From assembly GCF_029223865.1 (NCBI RefSeq), contig NZ_CP119520.1:3410001-3474000 (forward strand): a stretch of DNA of 64,000 bases, given 5' to 3'. Under the pieces are notes generated by a model. That model was not told the origin of the DNA and searched no databases. It worked only from the letters and a program-made list of their open reading frames with translations. Made by a program: the position numbers and the translations under genes. The DNA comes from Telluria mixta. GTDB taxonomy: Bacteria > Pseudomonadota > Gammaproteobacteria > Burkholderiales > Burkholderiaceae_D. This document shows positions 1 to 8,431 of this stretch, piece after piece. The number at the start of each line of letters is the position of its first letter. The first letter of the stretch is position 1.

Positions 1-2
1 CG

Positions 3-710
3 CTGGCCGGGATCTTCGTCGGGCACACGCTCGACGGCGGCAAGTTTTCCTCGCTGTTTCAGCCCGCCGCCTTCGCCATCGTCGTCGTCGGTACGTTCGG
101 CGCCGTGTTGCTGCAGACGAAGTCGCAAGCCTTCGTGCGCGGCGTGCGCATGCTGCGCTGGGTGTTCGTGACCCCGCCCGACCGGCGCCAGGCGCTGGCC
201 CGCGAAATCCATTTGTGGAGCCTGTCCGCGCGGCGCGACGGCCTGCTGTCGCTCGAGCAGTACATGGCCAAGGCCGATCCGTTCATCCAGAAGGGCCTGC
301 GCCTCGTCGTCGACGGCATCCAGCCGGACAAGCTGCGCAGCCTGATGCACACGGAAATCAACAACTACGAATTCCGCGAACGCCAGGCGGCACGCATCTG
401 GGAATCGGCGGCCGGCTATGCGCCCACCGTCGGCATCCTCGGCGCCGTGCTGGGCCTGATCCACGTGATGGAAAACCTGTCCGATCCGTCCAAGCTGGGC
501 GCCGGCATCGCGGTCGCATTCGTGTCGACCGTGTACGGCGTCGGCCTCGCGAACCTGTTCTTTTACCCGGTCGGCAACAAGATCAAGGGCATCGTCTCCG
601 AGCGCGTGGCCCAGTACGAGATCCTCGCCGACGTCTTCCACGACATCGCCACCGGCGACTACACGCGCGTGCTTGACGAGCGCGTCGCGTGCCTGCTGGC
701 CGAACACTGA
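3..710 (+). CDS. motC: Flagellar stator protein, MotA family (MotC type), 5' end missing
   Basis: Proton-channel stator subunit of the inner membrane; with a MotB-type partner it converts ion flow into torque on FliG. The frame is open from base 3, upstream of the first ATG at 105, and the residues there (LDGGKFSSLFQPAAF) match the segment after the first membrane helix of MotA proteins, so the true start lies before the window. Two hydrophobic helices follow at about 410-570, including the conserved stretch APTVGILGAVLGLI. The next gene begins 9 bases after the stop and encodes the partner. I name it MotC rather than MotA because the partner is MotD-like and lies within a flagellar cluster; that naming is inference. 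Confidence 0.85.
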   Translation: MAGIFVGHTLDGGKFSSLFQPAAFAIVVVGTFGAVLLQTKSQAFVRGVRMLRWVFVTPPDRRQALAREIHLWSLSARRDGLLSLEQYMAKADPFIQKGLRLVVDGIQPDKLRSLMHTEINNYEFRERQAARIWESAAGYAPTVGILGAVLGLIHVMENLSDPSKLGAGIAVAFVSTVYGVGLANLFFYPVGNKIKGIVSERVAQYEILADVFHDIATGDYTRVLDERVACLLAEH

Positions 711-719
711 TTCGCGACC

Positions 720-1454
720 ATGGCGCGCCGCAAGAAGTACGAACAGGACAACGAGAACCACGAGCGCTGGCTGATTTCCTACGCGGACTTCATCACCCTG
801 CTGTTCGCATTCTTCGTCGTCATGTATGCGGTGTCCGTGGTCAATATCGGCAAGTACACGGTGCTGTCGGAAGCACTGGGCGATGCGTTCGGCGGCCGCG
901 GCGCGGCGAACAAGTCGAACACGATGGTCGAAGTGGAGGCGCTGCCGCTGTCGGCCATCCTCGCGCACAAGCGCGCGGAAGCCGCCAAGCGCGACCGCGA
1001 GCGCCTTGAGCTGCTGGCGCGGAAGCTGGACAGCATCCTGAAACCCCTCGTCAACAACGGCAAGATGCGCGTGACGCAGACCGCGCGGGGCGTCACGCTC
1101 GAGATCAATGCCAGCGCCCTGTTCGACGAGGGCGATGCCACCCTGACGCCCACCGCGCAGGAGACGCTGCGCACTGTCGCCGGCCTGCTGAAGGATGATC
1201 CGCACGGCATCGAAGTGGAAGGTTTTACGGATAACACGCCGATCGGCAATCCGGCATTCGCGTCGAACTGGGAATTGTCGGCCGTGCGCGCCACGACCGT
1301 CGTGCGCCTGTTCGCGGCGAACGGCGTGGCCGAGGCCCGCCTGGCCGCCGTCGGACGCGGCGCCAACCGCCCGATCGCCTCGAATGACGATCCCGTCGGG
1401 CGGGCGCGCAACCGGCGGGTGGCCGTCACGATCCTGTCAGGCGCCGGCACCTGA
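720..1454 (+). CDS. motD: Flagellar motor protein MotD (MotB family, OmpA-like domain)
   Basis: 244 residues. Stator partner of the preceding MotA-type protein: it crosses the inner membrane once and anchors the stator to peptidoglycan. The N-terminus has the family plug/helix motif SYADFITLLFAFFVVMYA with the proton-carrying Asp at residue 23. The C-terminal half is an OmpA/MotB peptidoglycan-binding domain, seen in GFTDNTPIG, NWELSAVRA and GRARNRRV. It starts 9 bases after motC, so the two are probably co-transcribed. The start ATG at 720 has only a weak ribosome site. The second stator pair MotAB is not in the window, so I cannot tell whether this is the only stator. Confidence 0.9.
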   Translation: MARRKKYEQDNENHERWLISYADFITLLFAFFVVMYAVSVVNIGKYTVLSEALGDAFGGRGAANKSNTMVEVEALPLSAILAHKRAEAAKRDRERLELLARKLDSILKPLVNNGKMRVTQTARGVTLEINASALFDEGDATLTPTAQETLRTVAGLLKDDPHGIEVEGFTDNTPIGNPAFASNWELSAVRATTVVRLFAANGVAEARLAAVGRGANRPIASNDDPVGRARNRRVAVTILSGAGT

Positions 1455-1513
1455 CGCGTGCGCGCTACAATCGTTCCAACGCGACAGCAATGTCGCTCGA
1501 ACGAGGAGGGCGG

Positions 1514-1915
1514 ATGAATCTGCACGCAAGCCTGAGCGTCGACGCAAGGCACGATAAAGTATGGATCACCTTCAAGGCGGAAAACCGCGGCGAGCGCCGG
1601 GTGTGGCTGCCGCGCGCACTGACCGATGATCCCCGGCCCGGCGGCCGCGTGTTCGACGTGCGCGTGCATCCCGGCGGTGCCCCCATCGCCTACGTGGGCG
1701 CCAATGCCGCGCGCGGCGGCGCCGACTGGTTCGAACTGCCTCCGCACTCGGCCCACACGCACACGGTCGACATCACGGCCGATTACGCGTTCCGGCCCGG
1801 CGACCACACCTATGAATTGCGCTACGCCGGCCTGGCGCTCGCCGACATCCATCATCCCGAGGCCACGACGCCGCTCGTCACCGAACCCGTGCTGTTTCGC
1901 CATATCACGCCTTAG
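1514..1915 (+). CDS. Small protein resembling the N-terminal domain of the neighbouring M35 peptidase
   Basis: 133 residues, no signal peptide and no membrane segment. I chose the ATG at 1514 because GAGGAGGG at 1503-1510 sits just upstream; an earlier in-frame ATG at 1490 lacks such a site. The protein reads as one beta-rich domain. By eye it aligns with residues of about 35-130 of the convergent metallopeptidase: WLPRA with YLPKW, FDVRVHPGGAPIAYVG with FDVTRDGLPVSYLG, ADWFELPPHSA with ADVIALAPGAA, and HTYELRYAG with YTIRYRTG. It may therefore be the cytoplasmic, catalytic-domain-free relative of that peptidase. A role as inhibitor or chaperone is only a guess. Confidence 0.7.
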   Translation: MNLHASLSVDARHDKVWITFKAENRGERRVWLPRALTDDPRPGGRVFDVRVHPGGAPIAYVGANAARGGADWFELPPHSAHTHTVDITADYAFRPGDHTYELRYAGLALADIHHPEATTPLVTEPVLFRHITP

Positions 1916-1923
1916 TTTCCACC

Positions 1924-2985
1924 TTATCGGCGGCGGAGGTTGCGATTGGGGCTGTTCTCGCCGAAGTATTCGTGCGAGTCCGCATTGTCGACGGCCCGTG
2001 CCGGATCGCTGCCCGCCAGCGCGCCCGCCGCGGTCTGGCCATAGGGCCAGTCGTCCGTCCCGGCCACGACCGTAAAATGGCTCATCTCGTGCACCAGGGT
2101 GCCGCCCCTGGAATCCGTTCCCGTCGTGGGCGCGGTCCAGAACGCCTTGCAGACGTGGATCGTGTACGGCTGATTCGGATAGACGTACGCGTACCAGGGC
2201 TTGGTGCATGCGCAGTCGACCGTGATGGGGCGCGTGGCGAAGGCGTCGCGGATGGCCTCGAAGTGGCGCGACACGGTCGCCGTGCGCGCCTCGTCCAGTG
2301 GGCCGAACCAGCTCGTGTAGCGCTCCGCCAACGCGCCTGCCCGCAGGTAGGCATCCCCATCCTGCACCATCGATTGGGCGGCCTGGACGCTCGCCGCGAT
2401 ACTGTCCTGCTGCGCGTTCGAGCACTGGTTGAACGTGAGAGCCCTGCCGGCAGGCAGGGTGCCGGCCGGGACGGCCTGGGTGACAGGGTCGTAGCTTGAC
2501 TCCGGCATGCCGCGCGGCAGCCGGCCATCGATCCAGATCGACGCCGATGGCGGGGGTGCTGCGCCCTGCAGCCGCCCGGTCCGGTAGCGGATGGTGTAGG
2601 CGCCCGTGATGTCCATGCGGTAGAGCGCGGACAATTCCACGCGGCTGCTCCGCGCCGCGCCGGGCGCGAGGGCAATGACGTCGGCGGACCCCGGCGGCGC
2701 CCGCTTCACCTGGATGCCGAGATAGCTGACAGGCAACCCGTCGCGCGTGACGTCGAACAGCGGCGCCTCCACGCCCGCGAACGGCGTCTGCCACTTCGGC
2801 AGGTACTGCCAGGTACGCGCCGTGTTGCGGATCGTCACCGTCACGACGACGTCCTGGCTGCCCGTCAGGCTTTGTTGCGCGGGCGTCAACTCGACGACGA
2901 GGCCGCCCGTCGGCGCGGCCTGGACGGCGCCGCCGAGCAGTAGGGTGAACGTCAATGCGCCGGACCGATACGTGTTGCCGTTCAT
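1924..2985 (-). CDS. Secreted M35-family (deuterolysin / peptidyl-Lys) zinc metallopeptidase
   Basis: 353 residues. A signal peptide (about residues 1-24, ending VQAAP) predicts export. Residues of about 25-150 form an Ig-like N-terminal region, and about 190-350 form the catalytic domain. The aspzincin signature is complete: HEMSH supplies two zinc His and the catalytic Glu, and GTDDWPYG downstream supplies the Asp ligand. Flanking YAYVYPNQPY, GGTLVHEMSHF and NADSHEYF are typical of peptidyl-Lys metalloendopeptidases, which cut before lysine. Cysteines at the domain start (NQCSNAQ), in CACTK and in HVCK could form disulfides. It ends 8 bases from the stop of the convergent small gene. Not linked to motility by sequence; the shared domain with its neighbour is the notable point. 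Confidence 0.88.
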   Translation of the reverse strand: MNGNTYRSGALTFTLLLGGAVQAAPTGGLVVELTPAQQSLTGSQDVVVTVTIRNTARTWQYLPKWQTPFAGVEAPLFDVTRDGLPVSYLGIQVKRAPPGSADVIALAPGAARSSRVELSALYRMDITGAYTIRYRTGRLQGAAPPPSASIWIDGRLPRGMPESSYDPVTQAVPAGTLPAGRALTFNQCSNAQQDSIAASVQAAQSMVQDGDAYLRAGALAERYTSWFGPLDEARTATVSRHFEAIRDAFATRPITVDCACTKPWYAYVYPNQPYTIHVCKAFWTAPTTGTDSRGGTLVHEMSHFTVVAGTDDWPYGQTAAGALAGSDPARAVDNADSHEYFGENSPNRNLRRR

Positions 2986-3338
2986 GGCATCCTCCAGATG
3001 CGGTCAAAACCTTTCTTGTACCGCGTTGCCTGTCGCCCGATCTTGCAAATTCACAATATTTATCGCTGTTTAACCGCCGCGTTAGCGTTCAATTTGGTAC
3101 ATTGACGCAACATAGTGACCGTTGGTGCAAGTATTGCTCGATTCACATTTAATAAACTGTTATCATATATTGATTCTATGATCATGAAAGTTACGATCAA
3201 GAATCTCTTCCTTTCATGCCGGTGCGGCCTTGCCCACCGGTGTCATTCGCTTCAGCACATGAATATCGAGCACGACAGCCAGGTATCCCGCATGAGCGGA
3301 CTTCGCACGCACCGCCGGCCATTCGCGGGCACGGCGGC
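2986..3338. other. Intergenic region between divergent peptidase and EAL-protein genes
   Basis: About 350 bases without a convincing gene. It is clearly more AT-rich than its surroundings, notably at 3130-3200, and must hold the promoters of both divergent genes. I see AT-rich -10-like stretches such as TATCAT/TATATT at about 3162-3174 but no box pair I would defend. In-frame codons run upstream of the chosen EAL-protein start (an alternative ATG lies at 3216), but the residues there look like non-coding translation. No sigma-28 motif and no strong hairpin is visible. Confidence 0.5.
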
Positions 3339-5792
3339 ATGACGCGGCACGCGCGCAAGATTCCGTCCACGGTACGGCTGTCGATCCTCACCATCCTGCT
3401 GGCACTGTTCATGGCCTGGCTCGCGCTCGGCAACGCGGCGCGCCTGCCGTGGGATCCTCGCTGGTACCTGACGGCGCACACGGCGATGGAAGTGTTCTCC
3501 GTCGTCGTGGCGATGCTCGTGTTTTCCACGGGCTGGCACGGCATCGGCCGCGACATGCCGATCCGCGTGGCCCTGCTGTCGCCTTCCGCACTCGCCGTCG
3601 GCCTGCTCGACATCGGCCACCTGATGTCGGTCCACGGCATGCCGGGTGTCGCGGGGCCGGGCTCGGTTGGGCGCGGCATCGAATTCTGGCTGCTGGCCCG
3701 ACTCGTCAGCGCCGCGGCCCTGCTCGTCGCCGCGTTCGCGCCGCGCGAGCGGACCGTCGGCCGGCGCGTGCGCGGCTGGGCGCTGCTGGCGGCGCTGGGC
3801 AGCGTCGCGCTCGGCTTCCGGCTGGCCGTGGCCGATCCGCTGATCCTGCCGCCGACTTACGTGCCGGGGCAGGGGCTGACCTCGTTCAAGATCGGTTGCG
3901 AGCTGGTGCTGATCGCGCTGAATGCCGTCGCCGCGCTGTTCCTGCTGCGCCGCGCACTCGTCACCCGCCTGCGCACCGACCGCTACCTGGCGGCCACGGC
4001 CGCCGTGATGGCGCTGAGCGGCGTCAGTTTCGCGCTGTACGCGCGTCCGGACGACGTCGTGAACATGGTCGGCCACGTGTACAAGGTGATCGCCTACCTG
4101 TGCCTGCACCGCGCGATCTGGGTGGCGGCCGTGCAGGCGCCGTACCTGCGGCTGCAGCGGTCGGAACGGTCGCTGGCCGAGAGCGAGGCGAGCTTCCGCA
4201 GCCTGATGGAATGCGCGCCGGACGCGATCCTGCTCGTCGGTCCGGAGGGTCGCATCACGATGATGAATGCGCGCGCGGAAAGCCTGTTCGGCGTCGCGCG
4301 CGAGACGGCCGCCGGCCTGCCGCTGGACGTCTTGGTGCCGGCCGCCGCCGGCGACGCCGAGCTGGACTGCCGGCGCCTGTACGGCACCGCCTTCCCGGCC
4401 GAAGTGCGCCGCGCCGGCATGCCGAGCGGCCAGCAGGTGGCGATCGTGCGCGATCTGTCGGAGCGGCGCCGGCTCGAGCGCGCGCTCGTCGAGCAGCTCA
4501 CGCATGACGCGCTGACGGGCCTGCCGAACCGCAACCGCATCCTCGAAACGCTGGACGAGGCCATCGCCGCCGCGCGCCAGGACGGGCGCACGCTCGCCGT
4601 GCTCGTGTTCGACCTGCACGAATTCCGCAAGATCAACAGCGGCTACGGCTATGGCGGCGGCGACGACGTACTGCGCGACTGCGTCGTCCGCCTTTCCGGC
4701 CTGCTGGCCGGCGGGGACATGCTGGCGCGCCAGGGCGGCAACGAATTCATCGTCGTGCAGAAACAGTCCGGCGAGACGTCCGCCGCGGCGCTGGCCGCGC
4801 GGCTGCTGGCGTCGATGCGCGAACCGTTCCTGCTCGACGGCCAGCGCGTGTTCCTCGCCGCCAGCGTCGGCATCGCACTGCTGCCTTCCAGCGGCTGCGG
4901 CGCGCACGAACTGCTGCAGATGGCGCAGGTGGCAATGGCCGCCGCGCGCGCGGAAGGTCCCGCGCGCTACCGCTTCCACTCGGACGCGATGGCGCAGGCG
5001 ATCCGCGAGCGGGTCGACCTGGAAGCGCTGCTGCGCCATGCCATCGAAAGGAACCAGTTCGCGCTGCAGTACCAGCCGCGCGTCGACCTGGCCAGCGGCG
5101 CCGTGATCGGCGTGGAAGCGCTCGTGCGCTGGCGTCATCCGGTGCTGGGCCTCGTGCCGCCGGCGCGCTTCATCCCGCTGGCGGAAGAGACGGGCCTGAT
5201 CGACGATCTCGACATGTGGGTGCTGGACGAAGCCTGCGCGCGCGCGGCCGCGTGGCGCGCGCAGGGACTGCCGCCGCTGCGCGTGTCCATCAACCTGTCG
5301 GCGCGCCAGTTCCAGCAGGCCGGCCTGGCGCAGCGCGTCCAGGCCGCGCTGGCACGCAGCAGTTTGCCGCCGGCCTGCCTGGAGATCGAGATCACGGAGT
5401 CGACGGTCATGCGCGACACGGGCGAGGCGACGAGCGTGCTGCGCTCGCTGAAGGCGCTCGGCGTCGCGCTGTCGATCGACGACTTCGGCACCGGCTATTC
5501 GTCGCTCAGCTACCTGAAGCGCTTCCCCATCGATGTGCTGAAGATCGACCGTTCGTTCGTCAGCGACGTGACGACCGATCCGAACGACGCGGCCATCGCG
5601 TGCGCCATCATCGCGCTGGCGCATACGCTGAACCTGGAAGCGGTGGCGGAGGGTGTCGAGACGGCCGAGCAGGTGGCTTTCCTGCGCGAGAATGGCTGCG
5701 ATGAAATCCAGGGCTATTACTTCAGCCCGCCGGTGTGGCCGGAGCAGATCGAGCGCATGTTCGCCGAGAAGAACGTCGGCGTGACGTCTTAA
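3339..5792 (+). CDS. Membrane MASE3-PAS-GGDEF-EAL protein, probable c-di-GMP phosphodiesterase
   Basis: 817 residues from ATG 3339, which I prefer over 3216 because the membrane sensor starts right after it. The N-terminal 270 residues are a multi-helix MASE3-type sensor (HTAMEVFSVVVAMLVFSTGW, GLLDIGHLMSVHGM). A PAS domain covers about 280-380, GGDEF about 386-545 and EAL about 560-810. The GGDEF active site reads GGNEF and the usual FDLDxFK is FDLHEFR, so cyclase activity is probably lost. The EAL domain keeps EALVRW, EITES, DDFGTGYSSL, KIDRSFV and EGVET. I infer c-di-GMP hydrolysis, possibly regulated by the degenerate GGDEF domain binding GTP. The stop overlaps that of convergent flgN in the four bases TTAA. 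Confidence 0.88.
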   Translation: MTRHARKIPSTVRLSILTILLALFMAWLALGNAARLPWDPRWYLTAHTAMEVFSVVVAMLVFSTGWHGIGRDMPIRVALLSPSALAVGLLDIGHLMSVHGMPGVAGPGSVGRGIEFWLLARLVSAAALLVAAFAPRERTVGRRVRGWALLAALGSVALGFRLAVADPLILPPTYVPGQGLTSFKIGCELVLIALNAVAALFLLRRALVTRLRTDRYLAATAAVMALSGVSFALYARPDDVVNMVGHVYKVIAYLCLHRAIWVAAVQAPYLRLQRSERSLAESEASFRSLMECAPDAILLVGPEGRITMMNARAESLFGVARETAAGLPLDVLVPAAAGDAELDCRRLYGTAFPAEVRRAGMPSGQQVAIVRDLSERRRLERALVEQLTHDALTGLPNRNRILETLDEAIAAARQDGRTLAVLVFDLHEFRKINSGYGYGGGDDVLRDCVVRLSGLLAGGDMLARQGGNEFIVVQKQSGETSAAALAARLLASMREPFLLDGQRVFLAASVGIALLPSSGCGAHELLQMAQVAMAAARAEGPARYRFHSDAMAQAIRERVDLEALLRHAIERNQFALQYQPRVDLASGAVIGVEALVRWRHPVLGLVPPARFIPLAEETGLIDDLDMWVLDEACARAAAWRAQGLPPLRVSINLSARQFQQAGLAQRVQAALARSSLPPACLEIEITESTVMRDTGEATSVLRSLKALGVALSIDDFGTGYSSLSYLKRFPIDVLKIDRSFVSDVTTDPNDAAIACAIIALAHTLNLEAVAEGVETAEQVAFLRENGCDEIQGYYFSPPVWPEQIERMFAEKNVGVTS

Positions 5793-6256
5793 CCGACCAC
5801 GAACCGCCGCGACGGCCCCGTCGACATCGTCTGGCCGGCCGGCCCGTACACGCCGGCACCGCCGCCGGGACCGCGCAGTTCGGAGAGCGCCGCCTGGGTC
5901 TGGCCCAGCTGGCGGTTGACGATCATGCCGTTGACGCGGTTGAGTTCCTTCGCTTCGCGGGTCAGTTCGAGCAGGCTGTTCCACGCGTCGCGATACTCGG
6001 CGTTGCCGCCTACGGCCAGCCAGGGTTCCATCCCCGCTTCGCTTGCGGGAAAGCCGGCGGCGCCGAGGGCTTTGTGGCGCACGCGCGACAGGGTCGCGGC
6101 ACGCTGCGCCAGCTGCAGCTTGTTGGGGGTGATGGTCGAGAGGCCATCGGCATCCGCACTGATCAGGAGCTGTTGCTCGGTTTTCATCAGCTCCACGATG
6201 GAACCGATCACTTGCTGTTCGTCGCGCAGAGTTGCGCCAGGGGATGCAATGGCCAT
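5789..6256 (-). CDS. flgN: FlgN, export chaperone for hook-associated proteins
   Basis: 155 residues. FlgN keeps FlgK and FlgL unfolded and delivers them to the flagellar export gate. The protein is mostly helical, with the FlgN-family layout: an N-terminal helix pair (EQQVIGSIVELMKTEQQLLI), a middle LAQRAATLSRVRHKAL, and a C-terminal NRVNGMIVNRQLGQTQAAL. The last 30 residues are Gly/Pro-rich. It lies 7 bases downstream of flgM, the usual gene order flgA-flgM-flgN. Its stop codon shares bases with the stop of the convergent EAL gene. Assignment rests on family pattern and context. Confidence 0.88.
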   Translation of the reverse strand: MAIASPGATLRDEQQVIGSIVELMKTEQQLLISADADGLSTITPNKLQLAQRAATLSRVRHKALGAAGFPASEAGMEPWLAVGGNAEYRDAWNSLLELTREAKELNRVNGMIVNRQLGQTQAALSELRGPGGGAGVYGPAGQTMSTGPSRRFVVG

Positions 6257-6263
6257 TGGTTAT

Positions 6264-6569
6264 CTATTGTTTGCGGGAATGCAGCAGATCGCGCACCGTA
6301 TCCAACAGGCCGTCCGCCACTTTCTCGGAATTGACTTGGAACTGGCCATCCGCGATGGCCGCCTTGATGCGTTCGACCTTCTTGCTGTCGAACACTTGAT
6401 TGGTACCGCCGGCCGCGAGGGCCTGGCCTTGCGAGGACAGGCGCACGGTGTCGGTCGCTGCGGGCGTGACAGATCTCGCGGCGGCCGCGTCGCTGCTCTT
6501 TGCCGTCGTGGCCGGCGTGTTGTTGGCCTGGACGCTCGCGTTGTTCTTGAGTGTATCGTTGATTTTCAC
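6264..6569 (-). CDS. flgM: FlgM, anti-sigma-28 factor
   Basis: 101 residues. FlgM binds FliA (sigma-28) and holds late flagellar genes off until the hook is finished, when it is exported. The N-terminus MKINDTLKN is the family start. The C-terminal half carries the conserved sigma-binding region (DSKKVERIKAAIADGQF, NSEKVADGLLDTV). The start codon is GTG at 6569 with AAGGA 8 bases upstream. A good sigma-28 site lies about 50 bases upstream, which fits the known feedback in which FliA makes its own inhibitor. flgN follows in the same operon. Confidence 0.95.
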   Translation of the reverse strand: MKINDTLKNNASVQANNTPATTAKSSDAAAARSVTPAATDTVRLSSQGQALAAGGTNQVFDSKKVERIKAAIADGQFQVNSEKVADGLLDTVRDLLHSRKQ

Positions 6570-6617
6570 AGCATCATCCTTCTCAGGTCGGAGCAGAAAG
6601 CCCGGGATCTGCCTTCA

Positions 6618-6644
6618 GTAACGGCGCCCTTGCCAAAAACTTTA
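6618..6644 (-). promoter_or_regulatory. Sigma-28 (FliA) promoter of flgMN
   Basis: On the minus strand the site reads TAAA, 15 bases, GCCGTTAC, against the known sigma-28 consensus TAAA-N15-GCCGATAA: all four -35 bases and six of eight -10 bases match. It sits about 50 bases before the flgM GTG. The same spacing recurs before flgK, fliD and fliC in this window. Confidence 0.8.
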
Positions 6645-6707
6645 GGGGACATCAAAGAAAGTGCGGACACAAGCCACACTTTCAACGATCCTGCTCCTTT
6701 GCTGTCA

Positions 6708-7409
6708 TCAAAACGCCACTTCGACCATCCCGCCGCTCCGCGCCGTGCCGCTCACGACCGAGCCGGACGGCGTGCGCACCTGCACGATCTGGCCGTCGCC
6801 GGCGTTGCCGATGGCCTTGCCTTCGGCTGACACTGAGAATCCATTTCCGTTCGAAACCAGGCGTACGGCCTGGCCTTGCTGCACGACGGGCCGGCTGCGC
6901 AGCGTGTCCAGGCGCAACGGCGTGCCGGCCGCCAGCGACACGGTCGGGGTGCGGCCGATCGCCTGCGCCATGTCCGTGATGATGCCGTTCGGCATGGCGG
7001 CAATGTCGCCTTTCACCAACACGAGCTGGCTTTGTTCGACCGGCTGGCCCTGGGCCAGCGGCAGCGCGGCGGCCACGTAGTCCGCCTGTACGCTCACCTG
7101 CGCCTGTACGAAGATCGTCCAGTTCGACGGGGCCGTGCAGCGCACGCCCACCGTCGTCTTGCCCCAGGCGCGCGCGCCCGGCTGCAGGAACGCTTCCGGC
7201 GCGGGGCAGGCGGCCAGCGCCGTGCGGGCATCGATCGTGCCCGCTTTCACGGTCACGGTGCCGGGCAGGCCGGCCGTCTGTGTCTGCAGGAATTGTTCGA
7301 CGACGGTGCGCAGGGCGTTGATGTTCTGGCGGCCGCTAGCGGGCGTCGTCTGCGCGTGCGACAGCGCGGCGGTGCCGACGAGCAGGGCGGTTAGGAGCGT
7401 GCGTTTCAT
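6708..7409 (-). CDS. flgA: FlgA, periplasmic P-ring assembly chaperone
   Basis: 233 residues. FlgA assists assembly of the FlgI P-ring around the rod in the periplasm. It has a clear signal peptide (MKRTLLTALLVGTAALSHA). The C-terminal SAF/ChapFlgA domain spans about residues 105-230, with PNGIITDMAQAIGRTPTVSL and QVRTPSGSVVSGTARSGGMVEVAF typical of the family end. It is divergent from flgB, the normal arrangement. flgM lies 138 bases downstream with its own sigma-28 site. Confidence 0.95.
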   Translation of the reverse strand: MKRTLLTALLVGTAALSHAQTTPASGRQNINALRTVVEQFLQTQTAGLPGTVTVKAGTIDARTALAACPAPEAFLQPGARAWGKTTVGVRCTAPSNWTIFVQAQVSVQADYVAAALPLAQGQPVEQSQLVLVKGDIAAMPNGIITDMAQAIGRTPTVSLAAGTPLRLDTLRSRPVVQQGQAVRLVSNGNGFSVSAEGKAIGNAGDGQIVQVRTPSGSVVSGTARSGGMVEVAF

Positions 7410-7573
7410 GAATGAGTCCGCGATGCGGGTTTTTGCGACGGTGCCATCTTAGGTCCGGCGCGCCGACATCGAATCCTCGAATAGCCGGGTTTTGGGTCGC
7501 TTTATTGCCCGATTGGAAGAGTCCACCCATCCGTATGATCCATCCTGTCCACCACCAGATGCCTGGAGTAATC
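7410..7573. promoter_or_regulatory. Divergent flgA / flgB promoter region
   Basis: 164 bases separate flgA (minus) from flgB (plus). No TAAA-N15-GCCGATAA site is present, so these middle-class operons are probably not FliA-driven. In related bacteria they are turned on by FlhDC with sigma-70, but I cannot pick out an FlhDC box by eye. The ribosome site for flgB is GGAG at 7565-7568. Confidence 0.4.
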
Positions 7574-8002
7574 ATGATCGGCAAACTCGACGACTACCTG
7601 CGTTTCAATGAAACCGCGCTGAGCCTGCGCTCGCAGCGCCAGGAATTGCTCGCGTCGAACATCGCCAACGCGGACACGCCGAACTTCAAGGCGCGCGACA
7701 TCGATTTTTCCAGCGCGCTGCAGGGTGCGCTGTCGCGTGCGACGAACACGGGGCCGCTGAACACGACGGCCGGCGCCCATTATCCGAACGGCCAGGCGGC
7801 CGCGGACGGCAAGACGCTGGGCGACGGCGCCACGCCCGTGCTGTACCGCACGGTGACGCAGGGTGCCGTCGACGGCAACACGGTCGACATGGACACGGAA
7901 CGCACCCAGTTCGCCGATAACGCGCTGCGCTACGAAGCCGGCATCACGATGATCAACCAGCAGATCCGCAACATGCTCGCGGCCATCCAGGGAGGCCAGT
8001 AA
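7574..8002 (+). CDS. flgB: FlgB, proximal rod protein
   Basis: 142 residues from ATG 7574 (GGAG just upstream; in-frame sequence before it is non-homologous). FlgB forms part of the proximal rod that crosses the periplasm and is exported by the flagellar type III system without a signal peptide. The N-terminus holds the rod/hook family signature [21 protein letters not shown]. The C-terminal amphipathic helix ([14 protein letters not shown]) gives the heptad pattern of axial proteins. flgC begins 2 bases after its stop, so translation is likely coupled. Confidence 0.96.
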   Translation: MIGKLDDYLRFNETALSLRSQRQELLASNIANADTPNFKARDIDFSSALQGALSRATNTGPLNTTAGAHYPNGQAAADGKTLGDGATPVLYRTVTQGAVDGNTVDMDTERTQFADNALRYEAGITMINQQIRNMLAAIQGGQ

Positions 8003-8004
8003 TC

Positions 8005-8403
8005 ATGTCCTTGTTTAATGTCTTCAACGTGGCCGGCTCGGCGATGAGCGCCCAGGCCCAGCGCCTGAACACGACGGCCAGCAATCTCGCCAACGCCGAC
8101 AGCGCGACGAGCGCCACGGGCGAGGCCTACCGCGCCAAGCAGGTCGTGTTCGAGGCCGTCCCGATGGACCAGGGCACGGGCGTCAAGGTGCGCGAAGTGG
8201 TCGAGGATGCCTCGCCGCTGAAGCAGGTGTACGACCCCAAGAATCCCCTCGCCGATGACAAGGGCTATGTCTCGATGCCCAACGTGAACGTGGTCGACGA
8301 GATGGTCAACATGCTGTCGGCGTCGCGCTCGTACCAGACGAACGTCGAGACCATGAACGCGGCCAAGACCATGCTGCTCAAGACGCTGACCCTCGGCCAG
8401 TAA
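8005..8403 (+). CDS. flgC: FlgC, proximal rod protein
   Basis: 132 residues. Proximal rod component, a secreted axial protein. The N-terminal signature reads [16 protein letters not shown], and the C-terminal family block is [25 protein letters not shown] followed by an amphipathic helix ending LTLGQ. It starts 2 bases after flgB and precedes flgD by 28 bases, the conserved order of the flg operon. Length matches the family (about 135). Confidence 0.96.
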   Translation: MSLFNVFNVAGSAMSAQAQRLNTTASNLANADSATSATGEAYRAKQVVFEAVPMDQGTGVKVREVVEDASPLKQVYDPKNPLADDKGYVSMPNVNVVDEMVNMLSASRSYQTNVETMNAAKTMLLKTLTLGQ

Positions 8404-8431
8404 TCCTTCTACCATTTTCTGACACGCTCCC

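Noticed and set aside
779..3007. 742-codon open frame on the minus strand across motD and the M35 gene
   Set aside because: It lies antisense to motD, whose OmpA and membrane motifs are clear, and in another frame of the peptidase gene. Arg/Gly-rich translation is typical of high-GC shadow frames.
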